In this document: in pieces, positions 1 to 9,765 of the stretch
Position numbering within the stretch: position 1 is the first letter of the stretch
Layout: every line of letters begins with the position of its first letter
Assembly (NCBI GenBank): GCA_003550305.1
Contig: QKYT01000303.1
Location: 7,952-36,878 of the forward strand
DNA length: 28,927 bases
Source of the DNA: Glomus cerebriforme
Taxonomy: Eukaryota > Glomeromycota > Glomeromycetes > Glomerales > Glomeraceae
Direction: 5' to 3'
Notes under the pieces: model-generated
Seen by the model: only the letters and a program-made list of their open reading frames with translations
What the model was told of the DNA's origin: nothing
Databases searched by the model: none
Made by a program: the position numbers and the translations under genes

Positions 1-1129
1 CTTTCAAACAAGCTATTCTGTATACAGATTAGTGCGATCATCATGATGCAGTAACCAATTTTTTAATTCCGGTTTTTTTTGTAACACACTGTATATTCTG
101 TTTAAAATGTTATAATCAATATCTTATTGAAAAATATTTAAATAAAGACTAGTTAAATTTATATATTTTAGTTATATATTTTAGTTATTTCAGTTATTTT
201 TGCTTATTATTTACTTCTCTTTGCAAAATTTAAAGTTTTCTTAAAGTAAATTAGCAACATTTAAAACTGTAATAAATTGTACCTTTATTAAATCTTTTAT
301 TTTATATTAAATTAAAGTGAAAATATTATTTAGAATACCAAATTAACTCATTAATAATTTTCATGTAATAAATAACTTCAAACTTATTATATAAAAACAC
401 ATATAATAAAAGCAAATCAAAATATATCTGCCGATCTGTGGAATTGGCCTAAATTAAGATTTTGATAAAAATTTAGCTGTAAAATAGGATTTACGTTATA
501 CAAACCTAAATTAAATATATGTTACACATTTAAACAGTTCAGAATTATCTGAAAATAAAAAAAAAAATTTTAATTTATATTTAAAAATAACAATAGTAAG
601 CACTTCTTTACTCAATCACTTTTCAATCACTTTTCAATCATTTTTTCGTTAAGTGAACCAAAAAAGTTTGTAGGTATATATAGTAGTTATTTCTTAAACA
701 GTAAGTAAAAAAAATACATTAATATTTGTTATTTATAAAAAAAAAAATCTTTTTATTTATTTTAACTTTAGTTTTCTTTGCTTTTTTTTGTAAAAATATA
801 TGTAAAATAAAAGATATAAGAGTTTCAAAAAGTTTTTTCTTTTTTTTGTTTAATAAACTAATTTTATACAACTTACTTATTACTTTTTATTATTATTTTA
901 TTAGATTTATTCAATTAAAGTCTTTAAAAAGCAAATAAATTTTTTAAATATGGTAAAATGACTCTGAAATCTTCTTGAAAATATTTTTTTTTGGTAAAAA
1001 ATGTAATTTTAAAATATTTTTTATGATGGGTTTTATGTAAATTATATAATCGTTAATTTCTCAGCGTACATGTATGCTAACTGAATGATTTTATATTTAT
1101 TTGAAAGTAAAAACTTGCTTCAGCTTAGG
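1..1129. other. AT-rich intergenic DNA, nothing recognised
   Basis: Very A+T-rich sequence with homopolymer A and T runs. An open frame at 726-938 on the + strand is almost all Phe, Lys, Ile and Leu, which is what A+T-rich noncoding DNA gives by chance, so I do not call it a gene. I see no RNA gene, no clear inverted repeat and no recognisable protein fragment here. Confidence 0.5.
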
Positions 1130-1960
1130 AATCAAAAAGCAATAAGATTGGATTACTGTATGTGGAGATATTAATGATCAAGTAAAAAAATTAAAAATTA
1201 ATGCATTGAATGCATTTATTCAACAACCAGTGATTATTTTCATCCGATTTTAGATTTATTAGATAGGTCTTGTTTTTATCTTTCAAATGAATATAAATTC
1301 ATCCATTTAATTTATGTATAACCCAAGATATTTGCAATTTTGTCATGAGAATTATATTCTGATTTTATAATTTTAATGTTACTTATATTAAAAAAAATTA
1401 AAGTTCAAATAAATAATTGATTTTGCGNATTAGATGATGTAGATCTATCATTTTCACATGACTTTTAATGTTGCTTTCATTTGGCAAATCTATTTTGTGA
1501 ACGTGACACATAATTCTACAAATTGGCGCATATGGGAAATTTCATGTTATAAAGAAAGGATTGAGAAAGTTAAGAATACTTAGAGAGAAGTTAATAATCA
1601 ATTAGCAAAAAATCAAGTATATCATAATAATACAATGAAACATCTTCCAGGCAGGTTTACTAAAGATATTTTATGTAAAAAAATTGTAAAGATTTTTAAG
1701 TTGTTTTATTATATCAAAGCTAATAAGATAGTCTAAAAGATATAATGAGTAAAATCTTTTTTTACTTTAAGAATTGCAAAATTAAGTGTTAATAAAATTG
1801 ATTATATAGTAAAAGAAATTATTGTTTTGCTTTGAAAAAATATATTACATAATAGTATTATTGATAGACTATACCCCAAAGACACTATTGGGTAATTGGA
1901 CAATTTTAAATAGTTTTAGACAAGTTTTGGATAGTTTTGGACAGATTTTGGATACTTTTC
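1130..1960 (+). pseudogene. Probable LINE-like (non-LTR retrotransposon) relic
   Basis: A decayed coding stretch. Near 1147-1215 the + strand reads ITVCGDINDQVKKLKINAL, which fits the GDFN-type signature of an AP-endonuclease domain of non-LTR elements. From about 1521 to 1900 one frame reads for about 125 codons with fungal-repeat-like text (NWRIWEISCYKERIEKV..., then HLPGRFTKDILCKKIVK..., then SFFTLRIAKLSVNKIDY), broken by several in-frame stops and joined to the first part by frameshifts. The linker between endonuclease and reverse transcriptase in Rhizophagus LINEs is similar in style, from memory. No reverse transcriptase motif (YxDD) is visible, so the class is an inference; it could be another repetitive family. 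An N at 1427 lies inside. Confidence 0.35.
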
Positions 1961-1966
1961 TTATAT
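1888..1966. repeat. Short degenerate tandem repeat, about 10-bp TTTTGGACAG-like units
   Basis: Within the end of the LINE-like relic, a run of units of the form TTTTAGACAAG, TTTTGGATAG, TTTTGGACAG and ATTTTGGATA follow each other. Five or six imperfect copies can be counted by eye. It may be a microsatellite-like expansion or the decayed coding repeat of the relic. Confidence 0.4.
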
Positions 1967-2753
1967 CCAAAATCTTGTTTAAAATATTTAAAATCAAAAA
2001 TATGTTTAAAACTTATCATTATCCAAGAACATGATCTTCATTTAGTATATATATGATATAAAAAAATATATATATATTTTTTATATATAATTAAGAAATT
2101 TTTATAATAAAATTTATTTGCAAATATGCAAAGTCAAATTCCAGAAGATAAAATTACCAGATTTTCATCTCTTAATTAATTATTTATTAACTCTTAAAAC
2201 TGTAATATATCACAAGTGTATAACATCAGGATCAGTTTTATTCTGTTAATTAAATTAATATGAGAATTATCTAGCAATTTTAATAAAAATATTTTTTCTT
2301 CTTTATATTACAAAGATTAGTAAAGTTTTAGAAAATATTATTTATTTTTTGAATTTACAGCTATAAAAAAATATAATAATTAATCTACTATTAAAGTATT
2401 TTACAGAAATAGTAAAATACTATTATTACTATTTGTTACTCTTAATCGTTTGGCTCATTGAAATTAATAAAAATATTAATTGTTTCAGTATTTTGAAAAA
2501 ATGAAATAATTACAGATCTTAAACTAGAAGAAGATGATATATGATATTAGACATGATATATTAGGAGAAGAGATTGCTTAAGGAATTTTTGATCTAATTT
2601 CAGATTTTGAAGCAGTTCTAGATAATGTGACAATTATAGTTATAACTAATAAAATTAGTTTTATAATTCTTAATAGTTGTAAAGATGATGCAGTAATTTG
2701 TAAAAATTATTTGTAGTTATCTCTTATATTGAAGACAAACTCGCTTTACTTTT
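1967..2753. other. AT-rich DNA with coding-like remnants, family unknown
   Basis: Mostly A+T-rich. From about 2556 to 2714 one + frame reads about 52 codons (ILGEEIA, stop, GIFDLISDFEAVLDNVT... ending ...CKDDAVICKNYL) with one internal stop, which looks like a protein remnant, not random sequence. I do not recognise the family and cannot define ends. Confidence 0.3.
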
Positions 2754-2991
2754 AAGGTTGCCAAAACCTAGGAGTTTAAGCAAGATGGCGTTTTGCCAAA
2801 AAGTGAAATTTTGCTGAAACTATATTAAAGTTATATTAAAAAACTGGCGAAATTCTGGAGAAAAGCGAAACTGCTGAAACCTATTATAATTGCCAAAACT
2901 GCCAAAATTTTGCCAAAATTATAATAAATCTATAGTAAAATTTTGACGAAACTAATCATAGGATTTTGAAGAAGTTTAGGCAAACAACCTT
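2754..2991. mobile_element. Candidate 238-bp nonautonomous element rich in GCCAAAA
   Basis: The segment begins AAGGTTG and ends CAACCTT (7-bp perfect terminal inverted repeat, with a longer imperfect match behind it after small gaps). It is flanked by CTTTACTTTT on the left (2744-2753) and ATTTACTCTT on the right (2992-3001), an 8 of 10 match that could be an eroded 9-10 bp target site duplication of the Mutator kind. Inside are many short copies of GCCAAAA and variants (GCGAAA, GCTGAAAC). The short terminal repeat makes this tentative; it could also be a fragment of a larger dispersed repeat. Confidence 0.4.
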
Positions 2992-5292
2992 ATTTACTCT
3001 TAACGTTTTACTTCTAATGTTTTTGTTGTATATCTATTCAAATAGTAGTTCTAATAAAATAAAAATATACTTTAAGAAAAGATATATATTTTTCATCTGA
3101 AAGTAAAAAATAATTATTACTAGGTTTTTGCTAAAATCTGTTAAAGAATTTCTGATAAAGCTTCTTCCTTATTAATCTTATTTTTTTTCTATTATTTTTA
3201 TATTTATCAGCTGTTTAAAAATAAAAGAGTAGCTTATATCATTGAAATCTTTGTTTTGGAAATATCTTTCATAGAACTTATATAGCAAGTAGTTACTTAT
3301 CTTAAATGCTTTCATAAAATTTAAAAATTTTTGATAATCCTCACCTGTAAAATAGTTTATATTCTTTTATTCATTTATTTTTTTGGCAATATTATCCTAA
3401 AAAAATGTTTCTTTTGTTTAGAATATTATGGAACTTAACATTTCTCTCTTTTTGTTAATTAATAAGAAGGTAAACTTAAGTATCATTCTAATTAATAGAA
3501 GCCATTTTTTTCATAGTAGAAAACTAGTATGAGATAAGATCATTTTATAAAAAAAATTGAAGAATGCATTAGAAATATTAGAGATTTGATGAATATAATG
3601 ATTAATCAAAATAAATGATAGCTTAGATGCTATATAAAATTTAATTAGCTGAATATCTTATGATTTGAGAAATAACTCAGCACTATAGAAGTATCAGAAG
3701 AGTATTATAAAATTGCTATGAGAAACTGGCTGAAAGCTAAAATGATATTTATAATATAATATATATCATAATTCTATTAATTATAGAGATTTACAAACTG
3801 ATTTATATATATGTAAATATAAAATTAGCATAGTCAAAAGATGACTTTATATATTCCAATATGCTTGTAATTAAATAGATATTTTATTATAATATATTGA
3901 TAAAGAATCGCTAAAATAGAAACCTGAACAATACTGAAATAGGTAACAAAAAAACACATAAAATAAGCCAAAATAATCAATATAAATCTTTTCTTTTTTA
4001 AATAATTTTCAATAATGTTGGTCAAAATATTATTACTTTTTTTAGTAACTCACTGATATTCAGTTATTGTAATTCTAGTTCTAAAAAAATGCATAGAGCT
4101 AATAGTAAATTTTTCTAATTTCTTATTACCTATTCTGTTAGAATTTACTAAAAATACTATAAATCAATAAAACTACTATGTACTAATAATTCTATAAACT
4201 TTTAAAATTTATTAAATGGATATGTCTAATTTTTTACTAAATAGTTTTGGAAATACATATGAGAAGTATATAAAATATGCTAATTTGTATTGCATTAAGG
4301 ATGGTAAAATTCTATTTAACTGAAAAAATAGGATTTGGGATTAACCAATGTATTTTTAGAATAATAAATATTATACATATGGTAAAAAAATTACTTTTGT
4401 AGTGCTAAACCTTTATCTTTACTGATATGTATATTTGCTTTAGAAAGACAAGTTATTTTTATTATATTTCAAACTGGACACATTTATATAATATTACCAG
4501 ATCTTAGTATTAAGTAATTGAATAAATAAAAAAAATCTATATATGCATTTTTTCTAATACCTTTATAAATGTCAAAATTTTTAATGCATATTTCATATAC
4601 TTTTATTCTTAAATACAAAATTTTGATATAAAGCACTTTACATATCTTTCTTTTCAATATAAATGTGAATTCAGAAAGATATAAATAGAATTATTTAAAA
4701 AGGTAGTATACAAATTTTAGTTCTTAAAACGCTAATTTTTTATACTAAAATACTAACAATTTCTTTTCTACTATATTAAACTTAGTTCAGTTATAAAAAT
4801 CAAAATTCTTTCAGGTTAGTATATTTTACATTTTATTTTTTTTATATATATAATAATGAAACTATAGCAAATACTATAGAGTTTATTTTGCATAATTAAA
4901 AATGCTAACCTGAAAGAGTAATGTTATCAGGAATATTTTTCATAAAGTAAAACTGCAACTTAAATACTAATTTAAAAAAGTATACTATACTAATATTCTA
5001 TATTTTTTTAATGCATTACTTTTTATATTTTAATACTTATAATATTATTTTTACATTATATTTTTATTTATATAAGTAAAATACCAGATTTCCTATATAT
5101 TTAAGTTGTACCAAATTATATATAAATTTTTGTAAGGGAAAATTTAAATAGTGCACCTGTATTTAAAGTTTAATCATACTGATATATGATATAATTTGAT
5201 GTACAATAAGCTCATAAATTAAATAGTTTGTTAATGCCAATCATAGTTATATTAATTTTATTTTTTTTCCAAAAAAAATTAAAGAAAGAAAT
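2992..5292. other. Gene-poor AT-rich DNA
   Basis: No convincing gene. Stretches near 3540-3740 look faintly protein-like in several frames but carry too many stops to assign. The - strand open frame at 3834-4025 is hydrophobic and A+T-driven; I reject it as a gene. A 13-bp inverted repeat (4807-4819 against 4905-4917) is listed separately. Confidence 0.4.
4807..4917. repeat. 111-bp segment bounded by 13-bp perfect inverted repeats
   Basis: TCTTTCAGGTTAG at 4807-4819 is matched by its exact reverse complement CTAACCTGAAAGA at 4905-4917. The roughly 85 bp between them are A+T-rich without a reading frame. This could be a tiny MITE, but I see no target site duplication beside it, so it may only be a hairpin. 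Confidence 0.4.
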
Positions 5293-6060
5293 ATGAATAA
5301 TGAAGTTAATAAAATTAATGACATCTAAAATGATAAAGAGTTTAATGAAAGTGAAATTAAATGTAATGATAATTGGTTTAAAGATGAAAACAAAATGGAT
5401 AAAACAGATGACCTTTATGTTAGTAAGCAATTTGTATCATAGCAAGAAGTAGTATTATTTCTTAATGATTATTATATACAAAAGAAATTTAGATACAGAA
5501 AGGTCGCTTAAAAAAAGATAATGAAAATAGAAAAGAGATTATAAAGCAAACATTTTTATGTAATCATGTGGGTATATATGAATCAAAGAAAATAGCTAAT
5601 CTTAATTATTAGTAAAATAAAACTTCCTGCAGGATCAATTGTCTATGACATGTAAATATCAGTAAAAAGCATGGAGTTTATATTGTAATAACCTTTGTTG
5701 ATAAATACAAAGGATATATTAAATCTTAACCTTCAAACAGTAAACTTTTTACCTCAATTTTGAAAATTAACTAAAGAAATATTAGTAGATATTCATTTTT
5801 GGATGCTTGAAATGATGTTAAGGCAAACAAGCAATACTGAATGCTTATAAACAAATATTAGCAAATCTGTATAATGCAATTTACATGATTTGACATGAAA
5901 AAGTTCCAGTGAAAAAAGATGCATTTAATCTTCTTAACAGTCTATTAGACAAAAAGAATAATGAATCAGGATGGGATGTAGAGTATCAGGACATAATATT
6001 AGGCGTTGTAAAATGAAACTTGCTAATGAAGCTCAAGTTTAATAAAGATGAGAAATGGCT
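5293..6060 (+). pseudogene. FAR1-like zinc-finger / MULE transposase N-terminal relic
   Basis: A decayed reading frame starts at ATG 5293 with an acidic N-terminus (MNNEVNKINDI), passes stops, and then gives a FAR1-like block: EEVVLFLNDYYIQKKFRYRK around 5446-5500, and in a shifted frame a zinc-ligand pattern, TFLCNHVGIY (about 5550-5578) followed by SCRINCL, stop, HVN (about 5626-5654). This matches the C...H...C...C..H layout of FAR1-type (WRKY-GCM1) domains that precede MULE transposases in Rhizophagus. A later stretch (ILVDIHFWMLE, about 5786-5814; VPVKKDAFNLLNSLLDKKN, about 5908-5961) resembles the following linker. Several stops and frameshifts make it dead. The transposase catalytic core is not visible. 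Family call is from memory of paralogues; a free-standing FAR1-like protein is an alternative. Confidence 0.45.
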
Positions 6061-6574
6061 CCCTTCGGTCACCAGTAAATTCTTAGTTTGATTGTAATTG
6101 TGTAAAATGCTTAATTAATTAAAAAGATTATTTATTGCAATTTATAATTGATTACCAAATAAAACTTTGTTTGCTTTATTGATATGTTTATTTTTTTCTA
6201 AATGATCGGCAATGATCATGTGAAAACATTGGATGCACCAAATGCACGATGCACTGAATAAAAATTTTCTTTTTGTAATTACTACTTTATTATATGTTTG
6301 TGTCTTCTCTTTGTTTTTGATCTTTTTCCTTCTTTCTTTTTCTTTCATTGTATATTTATTTTTTATTCAAATGAAATAAATAAATATTCAAAGTCGTTTT
6401 TTTTTGGTTTTTATCATAAGTAATAAAAAAAAAATAATAATAATAAAATTCTTATATCTGTACAGACATTCTTGTAAGATAAAAAAAAAGTATTTTCATC
6501 ATGATATCATTATATTATTTTATTAATAAAAAATTTTAGATCTTAATCATTTTATTGCCGAAATAATATTATAA

Positions 6575-7155
6575 ATGGATTTTTTTCCAATCTTAAATAT
6601 AGTTACACAGTATATTTCATCTATCAAACATTCAAATAATTCAAGAATAATTCACAGTATGAACATAAATTTAATAAACACTCTAATAACTTGGCCTAAT
6701 TACCCAATAACGATCACGATTCTGTACCATCTAGAACAACAACAAACACTCAAACCAATTCTTTCCAAGGATTTTTACATTGGAGACCTAGTCTAAAATT
6801 ATAGAGACTATACGATAGATTTCAAACAATATTTAAGGTTAATGATCTCATATTGCTTGTGCATATTTTGAAAAACTTTTATCTATCCTATATGCAATGA
6901 TACAATGGGTTACCAATATAAATCTTGACGGATTGTGTTCCCTATCACATTGCAAAACTCTTTTGCCCTCACTCCTAGGGCTTAACATTACCAAGAGTCT
7001 CCCTTGCATTAGATGGAAACATGTTGCACCTAATCAAGTTTACGTTGGGAATAATGTCACCTTGATCTGAGACCGATCAGGATATGATTTCAGGGCATCA
7101 AAGACTAAATAACATATCAATGGCAAATCTGCATAACTTTCTTTACCTTTTAATT
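6575..7155 (+). pseudogene. Unidentified coding relic of a repeated family
   Basis: The base composition is visibly less A+T-rich than the surroundings. One open frame runs 6575-6796 (73 aa, starts ATG, contains NNSRIIHSMNINLINT). A second frame is open for 74 codons at 6846-7070 and reads naturally (FEKLLSILYAMIQWVTNI, then DGLCSLSHCKTLLPSLLGL, then PCIRWKHVAPNQVYVGN). It continues through TGA 7068-7070 into DRSGYDFRASKTK, stop, HINGKSA, stop, LSLPFN up to about 7155. The TGA sits where Arg (CGA) is expected and later stops where Arg or Gln fit, so the frame continues as a decayed protein. I do not recognise the function. It may belong to a transposon ORF or to a multigene family. Confidence 0.35.
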
Positions 7156-7628
7156 AATAACAAATTAATATTTAACTTAATAATAATTATGCGTTTGTAC
7201 TTTTAATCTTCAATTTAATATAAACCTTTTTTTTTTTTATTTAAAAATTATTTATAATACGATCTACCAATCACGTGTAACATCGATTAACTTTAATTAA
7301 TAAGCTGGTATATCGAAAATTTTAAATAAATCTTTGCATATATCTTTCTGAATTTGTGAAACTTTATCACGAGAAGAAAACTGACAAGTTGCATATATAT
7401 TATATACAGCTGGTTAATAATAGTAAAATTTCTGGGGTGATAACGGATTCAAACTTAGTCCCCTGATTATTTATCGTTATCTATAAATTAATTAAATTTT
7501 ATTACTATCGATCTTTCCTTCTTTCGTATGTCGATGAAAGAAAAAAAAAATTCAAAAAAAATTTCAATTAAACAAATTAAAAAAACTTTTTTTTTGAATT
7601 CGAAGTAAACTTTTTTTGTAGTACGAGG
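7156..7628. other. Upstream region of the COQ1-type gene
   Basis: A+T-rich DNA with a pyrimidine-rich stretch near 7511-7530 and poly-T tracts up to 7618. TTTTTTGTAG at 7611-7620 directly before the first codons resembles a 3' splice site, so a 5' UTR intron is possible. No TATA-type or other operator can be assigned with confidence. Confidence 0.3.
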
Positions 7629-9290
7629 ATGATGCATATATATTCCAGAAAAATAATGCATAAATGTATTCAAATGCATACTCCTTTAAAATTAGTAATC
7701 ATAACAAAAGCACAAAAATCAACATTATCAGCGTCAACAGATACAAAAACGCCATCATCAAAAGAAGTATCAGTACAACCAACATTTCTAGAACGTATAT
7801 CAAATAACTTTAATACGATTAAATCTTCAATATTTAAAGAAAAAAATTCTAGTTTAGAGAGTAAGTTTAGAGAAATTCGATCAAGATCATCATCGGGAAA
7901 TTTTAATTATAAAACAGATACATGGAATCAAGCAATAGCAGAAGCAGAAAAATTAGTTCAAAATGAAAGAAAAGAATCAATATATATTGATCCAATTAAA
8001 CTTGTAGGTAAAGATTTATTAGATCTAACTAAAAACATTAAAAGACTATTAGGAAGTGGACATCCATTATTAGACACTGTTAGTGAATATTATTTTTCTT
8101 CTGAAGGAAAACATATTAGACCTTTAATTGTATTGTTAATGTCACAAGCAACAAGCATAGCTCCAAAGCAATGTAATGCTGCGCACACGGAATATTTTCA
8201 AATAATAGATAAACCATTATCATCATCAACATCATCATTTGATGTGCCAAATAATAAAGTCACCGCTTCAACACTTTATTATCCATCATTCTCTTCAACA
8301 GGTACAATAATTCTTCCAACTCAAAGAAGATTGGCAGAAATTATAGAAATGATTCATACAGCATCATTATTTCATGATGATGTAATTGATGGATCGGAAA
8401 CAAGACGTAATAATCCTTCTGCTAATATAAGTTTTGGTAATAAAATGGCAATACTTGCAGGTGATTTTTTATTAGCAAAGGCATCGGTTGCATTGGCTCG
8501 TTTACGTAATCCCGAAGTTACTGAATTATTAGCTACGGTCATTGCTAATTTAGTTGAAGGTGAATTTATGCAGCTTAAAAACGTATCTTCAAAAGGAACT
8601 TCGAATACTATGACTACCTTTGAATATTATATGGAAAAAACTTATATGAAAACTGCTAGTTTAATAGCAAAAAGTTGTCGTGCTGCTTCAGTGTTAGGTG
8701 GTTCTACTCAAGAAGTAACTGAAATTGCTTATACTTACGGTAGAAATATTGGTTTAGCTTTTCAAGTAAGTGTTCTTTTTAAAAAAGTAGAATATATATT
8801 ATTTTGTTTTAATAACCTTTTTTAACTTTTTCTTTCATTTGTAGTTGATTGATGATATGTTAGATTTTGTTGTTAGTTCAAAAGAATTAGGTAAACCTGC
8901 CGGAGCTGATTTAAAATTAGGTTTAGCTACAGCTCCTGTATTATATGCATGGGAAGAATATCCTGAATTAGGTCCATTAATAAAACGTAAATTTTCTCAA
9001 GAAGGAGATGAGAAAAAGGTCATTTTTCATTTTTTTTTTTTTTTAAAAAAAAAAAAATAAATAAATATTATTTAAAATACTCGTATCTAAGCTTTTTTTT
9101 TTTTAATTCCTTTTTATTCCTTTTTTAGGCGCGTGAATTAGTTTATCAAAGTAAAGGAATAGAACAAACAAAATTATTAGCCGCTTCGCATTGTCAAACA
9201 GCTATTAATGCTATATTAAAATTACCTGAATCTGATGCTCGTAATGCTTTGATTCAATTATCACAAACAGTACTAACAAGGAAAAAATGA
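7629..9290 (+). CDS. COQ1: Polyprenyl (hexaprenyl-type) diphosphate synthase, mitochondrial, COQ1 family
   Basis: This enzyme elongates prenyl diphosphates by adding isopentenyl diphosphate units and makes the ubiquinone side chain, acting in the mitochondrion. Exons are 7629-8765, 8845-9018 and 9129-9290; both introns (GTAAGT...TTGTAG and GTCATT...TTTTAG) are phase 0, giving 490 aa, close to the 473 aa of yeast Coq1. Visible motifs: GKHIRP (160-165), first Asp-rich motif HDDVIDGSETRR (249-260), GEFMQLKN (311-318), KTASL (341-345), and, restored only by splicing exon 1 to 2, the second Asp-rich motif GLAFQLIDDMLDF (375-387) followed by AGADLKLGLATAP. The N-terminus (about 1-90) is basic and Ser/Thr-rich, as expected for a mitochondrial presequence. 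A Ser/Thr-rich loop of about 50 residues (178-230) sits between helices before the first Asp motif. ATG 7629 is the first of two tandem ATGs; starts at 7656 or 7674 are possible. Chain length of the product cannot be read from sequence. Confidence 0.93.
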
Positions 9291-9765
9291 AATTTTACTT
9301 TTATTTTGTAAAAAAAAAACAATCGATATTTAAAAAATTATTTGTAGTTTTATAAATTAAAAAAAAAAAAATGAGAATCACATTTTTTTAGTATAATTAC
9401 AAATAATATTTAATAAATTAAAAAATAAATTACAATTTGAAAAATCAAATTTAACGATTAATTAATAGATTTAGATAATTGGTATAAACGCGAAAGATTT
9501 TAATAATTAAAGTTAAACAATTCATGAATTTATTCTCGAAAATTATTTGTAATTCTAGTTGTTGGTCGAAAATTTTATTATTATTTTACTTTTCTATAGA
9601 GACTAACATGTAAAGAAATTAACGAAAGAAAAAAAAGAGTGTGTGGCAGGAGAGAGTCTGATTTCTACGAATGATGGATATTTTTAGGGTAATTCGGAAC
9701 TATGACAAGTTTGAAGAGAATAGATTTAGATCACCGAATGTTTAATACTTTAAGTTATTTGTTAT
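9291..9765. terminator. Intergenic region between convergent COQ1 and exchanger genes
   Basis: About 475 bp separate the two convergent stop codons. It holds the 3' ends of both transcripts. A candidate polyadenylation signal AATAAA for COQ1 lies at 9412-9417. No further gene is visible. Confidence 0.35.

Noticed and set aside
726..938. 70-codon + frame rich in Phe, Lys and Leu
   Set aside because: Composition is that of poly-T/poly-A DNA, no ATG start or domain-like pattern.
3834..4025. 63-codon - frame, hydrophobic, could look like a membrane protein
   Set aside because: Ile/Tyr/Phe content follows A+T-richness; no conserved motif, no supporting context or splice sites.
7488..7679. 63-codon - frame overlapping the start of COQ1
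   Set aside because: It is antisense to the COQ1 5' end and made of Phe/Lys runs from homopolymer DNA.
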